This document shows, piece after piece, positions 6,205-13,681 of a DNA stretch of 13,986 bases. The notes beneath the pieces are model-generated. The model searched no databases. It was given only the letters and a program-made list of their open reading frames with translations, and was not told the origin of the DNA. Location of the stretch: positions 1-13,986 of the forward strand of contig ONXX01000060.1 of NCBI GenBank assembly GCA_900321955.1, read 5' to 3'. Position numbers and translations under genes: made by a program. Each line of letters begins with the position of its first letter. Positions within the stretch are counted from its first letter, which is position 1. Source of the DNA: an uncultured Bacillota bacterium. GTDB lineage: Bacteria; Bacillota_I; Bacilli_A; Erysipelotrichales; Erysipelotrichaceae.

Positions 6205-7566
6205 AATACGTTTTTTACGAAAACGGCATTTCTTTAAAAGATACGATCTGTCAGATCAACGGCGTTGAACTCTCATCCTTGGATGTCTCGGATTTCAAGG
6301 TCGACGATCTGAAGATCCTCAATGATTTTAAGGATCATCTTTTATCTTTGAAGGATAAAAGATTTTTTATTGTCGGCGATTATGATTGTGACGGCATCTG
6401 TGCCACTGCCATCATGAAACGCCTTTTTGACGATCTGAAGATTGCATCCAATTATTACATTCCTTCCAGGGCCAAGGAAGGCTATGGCTTGAACATGCGC
6501 ATCGTCGATACGGCTGCCGACCATGGCTTTGATGTTTTGCTTTGTGTGGATAACGGCATCATTGCCAATGAACAGCTGCGCCATGCCAGAGAAAGAGGCC
6601 TGCATACTTTAGTTATCGATCATCATGAATATCAGGACGATCCGGATTGCGATGCCTTTTTGCATCCGAATCTTTTTGATGACGATGTTATCGATCCTAA
6701 AAAGCAAGGACATCTATCCGATTTCCTATCTTATGAAGGGTAAGGATTACGATTACGAAACTTTATCGTTTGAGGTCATACCCAAGATCAATGCGGTCTC
6801 CAGAATGGATGATTCGCTCAACGTGAATTACGTCGTCCGCTACCTGCTTTCTGAGCGCAGGGATTGCGCGATGTATCTGCCTAAGATCGAAGAGATCAAC
6901 GCTTCCCGCAAGCAGCTCTCCAAGCAGATGGCGGTATTGGCAAAGCGTCTTTGTGATGTAAGAGAAAATGTCGTTGTCGTGGCTTCCGATGCCTTCAAGG
7001 AAGGCCTTTGCGGTCTGATCGCCAATCGTCTGATGGACGAATTAGGCAAACCGGTTCTGGTCTTAAGCAAGTCCGATCATCTGCTTAAGGGTTCCGGTCG
7101 CTGTCCGAAGGGCGGCGATCTGCATGGCTATCTGATGGGCACTTCTTCCTTGTTTTCCACTTTCGGCGGTCATGCCCAGGCGGTGGGTCTGTCGATCGAA
7201 GAAGAAAAGTACGAAGAATTCTTACAATATATTAAGGAACATGACTTTGAGATCAGTGAAGTTTCCAAGGATGTGATTGCCCTGGATCAGAATGAGTATA
7301 CCAATGCTCTTCTGGAAGAGCTCAATGAACTCAAGCCCTTTGGCCAGGGCTTTGAAGAACCGCTGTTCGCGATTAAGGACTGCAATTACTCCAAACGCTT
7401 CTTAATTTCCGCCTCTTATCCCAAGTTTGTCTTGAGTGAAGATCTGGAGGCAATCAGTTTCAATACGGCACATGCCGCCAGGAAGTTTACCACGATGATC
7501 GGCCATGTCAAAAAGGACAATTATCATCCCGGCAAACTTTCCTTCGTAATTGAAGATTTGATCTAG
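6201..7566 (+). pseudogene. recJ: RecJ single-strand-DNA exonuclease, interrupted (frame change plus internal loss)
   Basis: RecJ is a 5'-3' single-strand-DNA exonuclease of repair and recombination. The first frame (6201-6743) encodes DHH motifs D60-Y-D-C-D64-G, VDNG (116-119) and D140-H-H-E, then HPNLFDDD, and runs out at 6743. The second frame, usable from about 6685 to 7566, resumes at VIPKINAVSRM and continues through the DHHA1 domain (GSGRCPKGGDLHGYL, FGGHAQAVGLS) and the C-terminal LKPFGQGFEEPLF region. Between HPNL and VIPKINA the family normally has well over 100 residues, including the ADxxP-type metal motif; here there are about 40. The total length fits about 455 codons with a +1 shift, so both a frameshift and a deletion of roughly 100 codons near 6680-6695 are implied. 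It may be a true pseudogene or an assembly deletion. The start is coupled to mraY by ATGA. Confidence 0.87.
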
Positions 7567-7578
7567 TTTTACTATAAT
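7550..7578 (+). promoter_or_regulatory. Promoter of apt
   Basis: TTGAAG (7550-7555) and TATAAT (7573-7578) are exactly 17 bases apart, a good sigma-A-type promoter. The -35 lies within the last codons of recJ. The predicted start near 7585 gives a short leader with a strong Shine-Dalgarno. Confidence 0.75.
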
Positions 7579-7602
7579 TTATTTGTGTTTAGGGAGGTAC
7601 TT

Positions 7603-8115
7603 ATGAACTTAAAGGATTACGTTGCGTCAATACCTGATTTCCCGCAGGAAGGGATCTTATTCAGAGACATCACGCCGCTGATGGCGGATGGTGAAGCGTT
7701 CCATTACGCATGTGAAGAATTGATCGATTACGCAAAGAAAGTCGGTGCGCAGGTTGTAGCCGGCCCGGAATCAAGAGGATTTATCTTTGGCTGTCCGGTT
7801 GCACACGAAATGAAGATCGGTTTTGTTCCGGTCAGAAAGCCTAACAAGCTGCCAAGAAAGACAATCTCCTATAAATACGATCTGGAATACGGATCAAACG
7901 AGCTGCATATGCATGCCGATGCGATCAAGCCGGGACAGAAGGTTCTGATCATCGATGACCTGCTGGCAACCGGTGGTACGGTTGAAGCGACAGCCAAGAT
8001 GATCGAAGAACTCGGCGGTGAAGTCGTCGGCTGTGCCTTCTTGATTGAACTGGAAGGACTCGGCGGCAGAGAAAAATTAGACAAATACGATGTCTTCACT
8101 CTGATGAAGTATTAA
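7603..8115 (+). CDS. apt: Adenine phosphoribosyltransferase
   Basis: Apt salvages adenine with PRPP to make AMP in the cytosol. The protein has 170 residues, the usual length. The start is ATG 7603 ([26 protein letters not shown]), five bases after AGGGAGG (7591-7597); an in-frame GTG at 7585 precedes the Shine-Dalgarno and is not used. Signatures include the N-terminal [14 protein letters not shown] hood region, [11 protein letters not shown] (53-63), [23 protein letters not shown] (75-97) and the PRPP-binding motif [13 protein letters not shown] (114-126) with D118-D119. The recJ-apt-rel order is common in Firmicutes. A short terminator follows. Confidence 0.97.
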   Translation: MNLKDYVASIPDFPQEGILFRDITPLMADGEAFHYACEELIDYAKKVGAQVVAGPESRGFIFGCPVAHEMKIGFVPVRKPNKLPRKTISYKYDLEYGSNELHMHADAIKPGQKVLIIDDLLATGGTVEATAKMIEELGGEVVGCAFLIELEGLGGREKLDKYDVFTLMKY

Positions 8116-8120
8116 GGAAG

Positions 8121-8143
8121 ACCGGAGCGAAGCTTCGGTTTTT
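8121..8143 (+). terminator. Short terminator between apt and rel
   Basis: ACCGGAGC (8121-8128) pairs with GCTTCGGT (8132-8139) around GAA, with one G-U pair, followed by TTTT. The hairpin begins 5 bases after the apt stop codon and ends about 15 bases before rel, so rel needs either read-through or its own promoter, which is not clearly visible. Confidence 0.7.
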
Positions 8144-8157
8144 AGATTTATGATCAT

Positions 8158-10329
8158 ATGAAAGACCAGACCAGAACAAAAGAAGACCTCTATGAGCAGA
8201 TCAATACCTACATCAAAAACGAGGAATCGATTGCCCTCATAGACAAGGCATACAACTATGCCTACGAAAAGCACAAGGATCAGAAGCGGCGCTCCGGCGA
8301 GCCGTATTTTGTGCATTGTCTCAACGTGGCCTATGAGCTGGCAAAACTCAAGACCGATCCATATACGATCTCGGCCGGTCTTTTGCATGACGTCATCGAA
8401 GACTGCAACGTCTCCAAAGAAGAATTCATCGAAGAATTTGGTGAGGAGATCTACGAGATGGTTGAAGCGGTCACCAAGATCTCCAATCTGAAATTTACCG
8501 ACGAGAAAGAGTATCAGGCGGTCAACCACCGCAAGATCCTGATCGCCATGGCAAAGGACGTCCGTGTCATTCTGGTCAAACTGGTCGACCGTCTGCACAA
8601 TATGCGTACACTGCAATACCTGCCGCCGGAGAAGCAGAAGCGGATCGCCCGCGAGACCCTTGATGTCTATGCACCGATCGCTCACCGTTTAGGTATTGCC
8701 GAGATCAAGAACGAACTGGAAGACCTCTCGTTCTATTATCTGGACAACGAGAAGTATCACGAGATCGCCAAACTGGTCGAATCCAAGAAATCGGAGAGAG
8801 ATCAGCAGATTGATCTGATGATCGAAGATATTTCGATCGTCTTAAAGATGCACAATATCCCATTCAGAATTTTCGGACGTTCCAAGCATCTTTACTCCAT
8901 CAATAAAAAGATGGTCACCAAAAACAAGCGGTTCGATGAGATCCTGGACCTTCTGGCGATCCGCATCGTCACGGAAACCGAGACCAACTGTTATGAGATC
9001 TTAGGTTATATCCATGCCGTCTATCGTCCGATCCCGGGCAGGCTCAAGGATTACATCGCCATGCCGAAGATGAACATGTATCAGTCCTTGCATACCACCA
9101 TTGTCGGTCCGGATGGCAGAATCTATGAAGTTCAGATCCGTACGGAAGAGATGGATGAAATCGCCGAACGAGGCATTGCCGCTCACTGGTCCTACAAGGA
9201 AGGCAAGACCCGTTCCCAGAAGAAACTGATCGAAGAACTCAACTGGCTCAAGGCATTTGAAGAGAACACCGATGCCGATGCCAAGGAATACATGAACGAT
9301 ATCACCCATGATATCTTCAACGCGAACATCTACTGTATGACCCCGCGCGGCCGTATCATTGACCTGGCGGCCGGGGCAACGCCGATCGACTTTGCCTACC
9401 GTATCCATACGGAAGTCGGCAACCAGACCGTTGGCGCCTTGGTCAACGGCATCCTGGTGCCTTTGAATACACCGTTAAAGACCGGTGATGTCGTAGAACT
9501 TCGTACCAACAAGAATTCCTCACCTTCGGAAGACTGGCTGAAGATCGTCAAGACCAACCACGCCAGAAACAAGATCAAGGCGTATTTCCTGAAGAAGGAA
9601 CTGGAAGATAAGGAAGAGCTCATCAAGCTGGGTGAGACGATGCTGAAGGATGAACTGAAGAAGCACAATCTGGACATCGATGAATTCTTCGATGCCAAGA
9701 AGCTTGATAAGGTTGCCGGTTCCTTCCAGCAGTCCACAGCCAACGATCTGCTGTATGCCATCGGCTGCAAGTCAATGACGCCGATTGCTGTCGTTGAAAA
9801 GCTGACCAAGCTGGGCAAGAAAGAACTCGATCTGAATTATCTTGAGAAGATCACAAAGAAAAACTCGGAACGAAACAACTTCGTTTCCAAGACCGGCATC
9901 ATGGTCAAGGGCGTCTCTTCGATGAAGATCGCCATCTCGCCATGTTGTTCACCGGTCTATGGCGACAAGATCGTCGGCTTCGTTTCCAAGGGACAGGGCA
10001 TCAAGGTCCATCGGGCCGATTGTCCCAATATCGCCAACGAGCGCAGGCTGATCGATGTGGAATGGGATCCGCAGAAACCGGACATCCGCTATGAAGCATC
10101 CATCAAGATCTTCTCCAAGGACCGCTCTTATCTTTTGACCGATTTAGTCACTGTTGTCGCTCAATACAAGGCGAATCTGACGGCTGTCAATTCGCAAGCC
10201 AATGCGGAAGATCTTTCCGCGACGACCTCCATGTCCTTCATGGTTTCCGACCTTGAACATCTGGAAACCATCATGGCCAATCTGAGGAAAGTGGACAGCG
10301 TAATTTCGGTTGAAAGAGCTATTAAATAA
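8158..10329 (+). CDS. rel: Bifunctional (p)ppGpp synthetase/hydrolase Rel
   Basis: Rel makes and degrades the stringent-response alarmone (p)ppGpp in response to uncharged tRNA on ribosomes. The 723-residue protein is of normal length. The hydrolase HD domain is intact: H53, H77-D78 in LLHDVIED, and RLHNMRTL (145-152). The synthetase domain has R295-L-K-D298, the RxKD form of bifunctional Rel/SpoT rather than the ExDD of RelA, followed by YQSLHTTIVGP (308-318) and YEVQIRTEEMDEIAERGIAAHWSYK. Then come TGS (about 389-450), a helical region, the zinc-finger/RIS domain (C596-C597, H618, C622) and a C-terminal ACT domain (about 645-722). No Shine-Dalgarno precedes ATG 8158, the only standard in-frame start after the TAG at 8143. 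A three-codon reading frame ATG-ATC-ATA-TGA (8150-8161) overlaps the start. Confidence 0.96.
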   Translation: MKDQTRTKEDLYEQINTYIKNEESIALIDKAYNYAYEKHKDQKRRSGEPYFVHCLNVAYELAKLKTDPYTISAGLLHDVIEDCNVSKEEFIEEFGEEIYEMVEAVTKISNLKFTDEKEYQAVNHRKILIAMAKDVRVILVKLVDRLHNMRTLQYLPPEKQKRIARETLDVYAPIAHRLGIAEIKNELEDLSFYYLDNEKYHEIAKLVESKKSERDQQIDLMIEDISIVLKMHNIPFRIFGRSKHLYSINKKMVTKNKRFDEILDLLAIRIVTETETNCYEILGYIHAVYRPIPGRLKDYIAMPKMNMYQSLHTTIVGPDGRIYEVQIRTEEMDEIAERGIAAHWSYKEGKTRSQKKLIEELNWLKAFEENTDADAKEYMNDITHDIFNANIYCMTPRGRIIDLAAGATPIDFAYRIHTEVGNQTVGALVNGILVPLNTPLKTGDVVELRTNKNSSPSEDWLKIVKTNHARNKIKAYFLKKELEDKEELIKLGETMLKDELKKHNLDIDEFFDAKKLDKVAGSFQQSTANDLLYAIGCKSMTPIAVVEKLTKLGKKELDLNYLEKITKKNSERNNFVSKTGIMVKGVSSMKIAISPCCSPVYGDKIVGFVSKGQGIKVHRADCPNIANERRLIDVEWDPQKPDIRYEASIKIFSKDRSYLLTDLVTVVAQYKANLTAVNSQANAEDLSATTSMSFMVSDLEHLETIMANLRKVDSVISVERAIK

Positions 10330-10338
10330 TGCTATGAT
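10310..10338 (+). promoter_or_regulatory. Promoter of the hisS-aspS operon
   Basis: TTGAAA (10310-10315) and TATGAT (10333-10338), each five of six consensus bases, are 17 bases apart. TGC directly before TATGAT makes an extended -10. The -35 is inside the end of rel and the -10 starts 3 bases after its stop. Transcription should begin near 10344-10345, just before T-box Stem I. Confidence 0.8.
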
Positions 10339-10344
10339 TTGAAA

Positions 10345-10550
10345 TATCAATAAGGAAAATTATTCCTGTATCCGCTTTAAAGCGAGAAGCGAAGGGTGCA
10401 AGGCTTCATCCGGATATTGGAGGGACACTTCCTTGATGCCTGTGAATAAGCAGGCCGTAACGCTGCGTTAAAGCTTAAAGGGCATATCTTACGATATGAA
10501 CTAAGGTGGCACCGCGTTTTTAACGTCCTTAGAATGAGGACGTTTTTATT
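10345..10550 (+). ncRNA. T-box riboswitch controlling hisS-aspS
   Basis: This leader senses uncharged tRNA. Stem I closes with AAGGAA (10352-10357) and TTCCTT (10429-10434). Its distal part holds GGTGCAAGG (10395-10403). The specifier side reads GGGACAC (10422-10428), containing GAC (Asp, 10424-10426) and CAC (His, 10426-10428). A GCCTG/CAGGC hairpin (10438-10455) and a Stem III-like CATATC-ttac-GATATG hairpin (10483-10498) follow. The T-box core TGGCACC (10507-10513) lies in AAGGTGGCACCGCG. Antiterminator arms CTAAGG (10501-10506) and CCTTAG (10527-10532) are perfect complements and exclude the terminator. Gene context says His/Asp; see findings for which tRNA. Confidence 0.96.
10522..10550 (+). 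terminator. Conditional terminator of the hisS T-box
   Basis: AACGTCCT (10522-10529) and AGGACGTT (10537-10544) form a perfect 8-bp stem with a 7-base loop, followed by a T-rich run to 10550. The antiterminator strand CCTTAG (10527-10532) shares its 5' arm and loop, so the two structures are mutually exclusive. Confidence 0.92.
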
Positions 10551-10568
10551 TTAAGGAGGAGGCAAAAC

Positions 10569-11837
10569 ATGTCATATCAGACGGTAAAGGGAACGTATGA
10601 TCTTCTGCCGGACAGGATGGTGAAATTCAACATTTTATCCGATCTGTTCAGACAGTTTCTGAATCTCTATGGCTACGGCGAGATCAAGACACCGGTCTTC
10701 GAATACACCGGCGTATTCCAGAAAGAAAACGATACTTCCGATATGGTCACAAAGGAGATGTATACCTTTTCGCCGAACGGCAAGGATTCCCTGACTTTAA
10801 GGCCGGAAGGTACAGCCGGCGTCATCCGTTCCTTTGTCGAAAACAAAATGTACGGCAATAATGAACTGCCGATCAAATTAGGCTATATCGAGGAGATGTT
10901 CAGGCATGAACGTCCGCAGAAGGGCAGACAGAGACAGTTCACCCAGATGGGCATTGAATGTGTCGGTGACAAGGATCCTTTGATCGATGCGGAAGTCATC
11001 GCCTTGGGCTACTTCTACATCAAGACCCTCGGCTTACAGTCGGTGAAGGTATTGATCAATACCTTAGGCGATAACGAGTCACGTCTTCAGTACAAAAAGG
11101 ATCTGATCGATTATTTTGCCCCGCATAAGGACGAACTGTGCTATGATTGCCAGACGCGTCTGGAGAAAAATCCGCTCAGGATTCTGGATTGCAAGATCGA
11201 CAGAGATTCCGATTTAGTCAAGAACGCACCGAAGATGAAACTGACGGAGAATTCAGCCAAGTATTTCGAGGATGTCAAACATTATCTGGATGTCCTTGGC
11301 ATTCCATATGAGATCGATGATCGTCTGGTCCGCGGTTTGGACTATTACACCGATACCGTCTTTGAAGTTGTCAGCACCAATGAGGCTTCAGGTTCGCAGG
11401 CAACGATCTTCGGCGGCGGCCGTTATGACAACCTGGTCAAGGAAATGGGCGGTCCGGAAATCTCCGGCATCGGCTTTGCGATCGGCGTCGAGAGACTTCT
11501 GATCCTGTGCGATGCGGAAGAGATCTTTGACATCAAGAATTCTCTGGACTGCTATGTCATCAACCTCAACGAGGATCCTGATTACGCCTTATCCATCGCA
11601 GAAGAGCTCAGAAACAACAGTTTCTCCTGCGAGATGAATTACTACAAGCGTTCCCTGAAGGCCCAGTTCAAGTCTTCGGAAAGAAAGAACGCCCGTTTCG
11701 TTCTGATCATCGGCGAAGATGAAGTCAAAGAAGGAACGATCACTTTGAAAGATACACTCACCAAGGCGCAGGAAAGCGTCAAACGTGATGAACTGACAGA
11801 CAGATTAGATCAGCTTATGGAGGATTATTATGAATAG
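10569..11837 (+). CDS. hisS: Histidyl-tRNA synthetase
   Basis: HisRS is a class II synthetase that charges tRNA-His. The 422-residue protein is of normal length. Visible elements are KGTYDLLPD (7-15), TLRPEGTAGVIRSF (76-89), motif 2 FRHERPQKGRQRQFTQMGIE (111-130), the HisRS-specific RGLDYYTDTVFEV (255-267), FGGGRYDNLV (281-290) and motif 3 GIGFAIGVERL (300-310). The anticodon-binding domain starts near residue 325. AAGGAGG (10553-10559) lies nine bases upstream of the ATG, just after the T-box terminator. The end overlaps aspS by 8 bases (ATGAATAG), and the aspS GGAGG lies inside hisS. Confidence 0.98.
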   Translation: MSYQTVKGTYDLLPDRMVKFNILSDLFRQFLNLYGYGEIKTPVFEYTGVFQKENDTSDMVTKEMYTFSPNGKDSLTLRPEGTAGVIRSFVENKMYGNNELPIKLGYIEEMFRHERPQKGRQRQFTQMGIECVGDKDPLIDAEVIALGYFYIKTLGLQSVKVLINTLGDNESRLQYKKDLIDYFAPHKDELCYDCQTRLEKNPLRILDCKIDRDSDLVKNAPKMKLTENSAKYFEDVKHYLDVLGIPYEIDDRLVRGLDYYTDTVFEVVSTNEASGSQATIFGGGRYDNLVKEMGGPEISGIGFAIGVERLLILCDAEEIFDIKNSLDCYVINLNEDPDYALSIAEELRNNSFSCEMNYYKRSLKAQFKSSERKNARFVLIIGEDEVKEGTITLKDTLTKAQESVKRDELTDRLDQLMEDYYE

Positions 11838-13575
11838 AGATCATACCTGCGGAGAATTAAGAAAAAGCGATGCGGGCAAGCATGTAAAGCTTGCCGGCTG
11901 GGTTGCCAAGAGAAGGAACCTCGGTTCCATCGTCTTTATCGATCTGAGAGACCGTTACGGCATCACTCAGATCACCTTTGATGAGTCGCATTCCGACCTT
12001 GTCAAAGATGTCAGAAACGAATACGTCATTGAAGTGGAAGGCACAGTTTCCGTTAAGGAAAACCCGAACCCGAAACTTGCGACCGGCGAGATCGAAGTCG
12101 TAGCTGAGTCCTGCAAGGTGCTTTCCAGTGCCAAGACGACACCGATGATCATTGCCGATGAGACGGATGCTTTGGAAGATCTTCGTTTGAAGTACCGTTA
12201 CCTGGATATCCGCCGCAATCCGATCAAGGATAAACTGATCTTGAGAGACAAGGTCACCACGATCGTCAGAAGAGTCCTTCATGAAGATGACTTCATTGAA
12301 GTGGAAACGCCGATCCTTTCCAAGTCCACACCGGAAGGTGCCAGAGACTACCTTGTCCCATCGAGATTATATAAGGGCCGTTTCTACGCCTTGCCGCAGT
12401 CTCCGCAGCAGTACAAGCAGTTGCTGATGATCGGCGGCATCGACCGTTATTTCCAGATCGCCAGATGTTTCCGTGATGAAGATCTGCGTGCCGACAGACA
12501 GCCGGAATTCACACAGATCGATATCGAAATGTCTTTTGCCGATGAAGAAGATATCTTCAGTGAAGTTGAAAAGGTCATGAGGGCTGTCTTCAAAGAGACC
12601 AAGGGCATCGAAGATCTGAGCTTCCCGCGCATCAAATATGTCGATGCGATGGACAAGTACGGTTCCGATAAGCCGGATGTGCGTTTCGGCAATGAAATGT
12701 GCGATGTGACTTCTCTGTTTGAAAACAGCAGTTTTGCGGTCTTTGCCAACACGATCAAGGACGGCGGCATCATCAAGGCTTTGGTCTTCCACAATGCCTG
12801 TGACAAGCTTTCCAGAAAGAAATTCGATGAACTGACAGAGTTCGTCAAGATCTATAAAGCCAAGGCCATCGCTTATCTGAAATATGACAAGAATGAGTTC
12901 TCCGGTTCCGTCAACAACGCTCTGCCGGAAAATGAAAAGGAAGCCCTCAAGGACTTCTTAAAACTGGAAAACGGTGATGTCGTTATGATGATCGCCGACA
13001 AGAAGGCGATTGCCCAGGTTGCGTTAGGTGCTGTCCGTAAGAAAGTAGCGGAAGAACTCGGCCTGATCGACAAGAACAAATACGCATTTGCCTGGATCAC
13101 CGAATTCCCGTTCTTCGAATACGACGACGAATCCGGCAAATGGGTCGCGATGCATCACCCCTTCACGATGCCGCTTGACGAATGCCTGCCTTATCTCGAA
13201 TCCGATCCCGAAAGCGTCCGCGCGAAGGCGTACGACCTCGTGCTCAACGGCACGGAGCTGCTCTCCGGTTCGATCCGCATCACCGACGTCAAGCTTCAGC
13301 AGAAGATGTTCGAGCTGCTCGGACTCACGGACGAGGAGATCGACGCCAAGTTCGGCTTCCTCGTGGACGGCTATAAATACGGCGCTCCCCCGCACGGCGG
13401 CGCCGGTATAGGACTTGACAGGATCTCGATGATCCTGTGCGGCGCGGATTCCCTGCGCGACGTCGTCGCCTTCCCGAAGGTTCAGAACGCGTCCGAGCTG
13501 ATGTCCGGCTGCCCCGCCGCGCCCGACGAACAGGCGCTTAAGGACCTCGCCGTCAGCTTCACTGACGTGGAATAA
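11830..13575 (+). CDS. aspS: Aspartyl-tRNA synthetase, with a composition break near codons 404-437
   Basis: AspRS charges tRNA-Asp. The 581-residue bacterial-type protein has the N-terminal OB-fold (GWVAKRRNLGSIVFIDLRDR, 23-42), motif 2 FRDEDLRADRQPEFTQID (214-231), the GAD insertion (about 280-410) and motif 3 GAGIGLDR (524-531). GGAGG (11819-11823) is six bases before ATG 11830. The protein is full length and in frame, but its DNA is mosaic. Codons 1 to about 404-437 use no CCC and mostly CTG/CTT and GAT; the last 145 or so use CCC for five of nine prolines, CTC eight times, GAC 13 against GAT 2, and one ATA. The 3' part therefore seems to come from a different genome, joined at the conserved AWITEFPFFEYDDE region. 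Whether the hybrid exists in a cell is uncertain. Confidence 0.95.
   Translation: MNRDHTCGELRKSDAGKHVKLAGWVAKRRNLGSIVFIDLRDRYGITQITFDESHSDLVKDVRNEYVIEVEGTVSVKENPNPKLATGEIEVVAESCKVLSSAKTTPMIIADETDALEDLRLKYRYLDIRRNPIKDKLILRDKVTTIVRRVLHEDDFIEVETPILSKSTPEGARDYLVPSRLYKGRFYALPQSPQQYKQLLMIGGIDRYFQIARCFRDEDLRADRQPEFTQIDIEMSFADEEDIFSEVEKVMRAVFKETKGIEDLSFPRIKYVDAMDKYGSDKPDVRFGNEMCDVTSLFENSSFAVFANTIKDGGIIKALVFHNACDKLSRKKFDELTEFVKIYKAKAIAYLKYDKNEFSGSVNNALPENEKEALKDFLKLENGDVVMMIADKKAIAQVALGAVRKKVAEELGLIDKNKYAFAWITEFPFFEYDDESGKWVAMHHPFTMPLDECLPYLESDPESVRAKAYDLVLNGTELLSGSIRITDVKLQQKMFELLGLTDEEIDAKFGFLVDGYKYGAPPHGGAGIGLDRISMILCGADSLRDVVAFPKVQNASELMSGCPAAPDEQALKDLAVSFTDVE
13040..13140. other. Junction zone between two DNA compositions (chimera or recombination)
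   Basis: Hand counts give about 42% GC for 12541-12600 and about 67% for 13201-13260, both within aspS. The change falls in the codons for the conserved AspRS block around residues 404-437, where two unrelated aspS genes could share enough identity to be joined by assembly or by homologous recombination. Everything after this zone, including the terminator, promoter and last gene, keeps the new style. Confidence 0.75.
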
Positions 13576-13584
13576 ACAAATAAC

Positions 13585-13614
13585 AAAGCATCGGAGTTTT
13601 CTCCGGTGCTTTTT
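13585..13614 (+). terminator. Terminator after aspS
   Basis: AAAGCATCGGAG (13585-13596) pairs with CTCCGGTGCTTT (13601-13612) around TTTT, with one U-G pair, and a T-run continues to 13614. It begins 9 bases after the aspS stop. Confidence 0.88.
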
Positions 13615-13625
13615 AAAATATTCCA

Positions 13626-13654
13626 TTGACACGGCGGCGCGGAAATGGTATCAT
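13626..13654 (+). promoter_or_regulatory. Consensus-like promoter with extended -10 for the last gene
   Basis: A perfect TTGACA (13626-13631) and TATCAT (13649-13654, five of six) are 17 bases apart, and TGG directly before TATCAT gives an extended -10. The predicted start near 13661 leaves a leader of about 21 bases containing GGAGGG. Confidence 0.85.
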
Positions 13655-13681
13655 ATATAAAACGTCATACGGAGGGATACT

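Noticed and set aside
6685..6705. Programmed ribosomal frameshifting at the A-run in recJ (AAAAAG near 6698).
   Set aside because: The shift needed is +1 (or -2), the run does not form a slippery heptamer in the reading frame, and an essential middle segment is missing anyway.
6600..6800. Insertion-sequence scar as the cause of the recJ defect.
   Set aside because: No terminal inverted repeats, target duplication or transposase remnant is visible.
7585..7602. An in-frame GTG at 7585 as apt start.
   Set aside because: It lies upstream of the clear Shine-Dalgarno AGGGAGG, and the extra residues are not part of the Apt family N-terminus.
10331..10568. Gap between rel and hisS as a site for dtd or an unannotated small protein.
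   Set aside because: The whole interval is accounted for by the promoter and T-box leader; no coding frame with a ribosome-binding site is present before hisS.
13024..13632. A 202-codon open frame on the minus strand opposite the end of aspS.
   Set aside because: aspS motifs on the plus strand are unmistakable; the opposite frame is open because the GC-rich 3' part has few stop-forming triplets. It also crosses the composition junction and a terminator.
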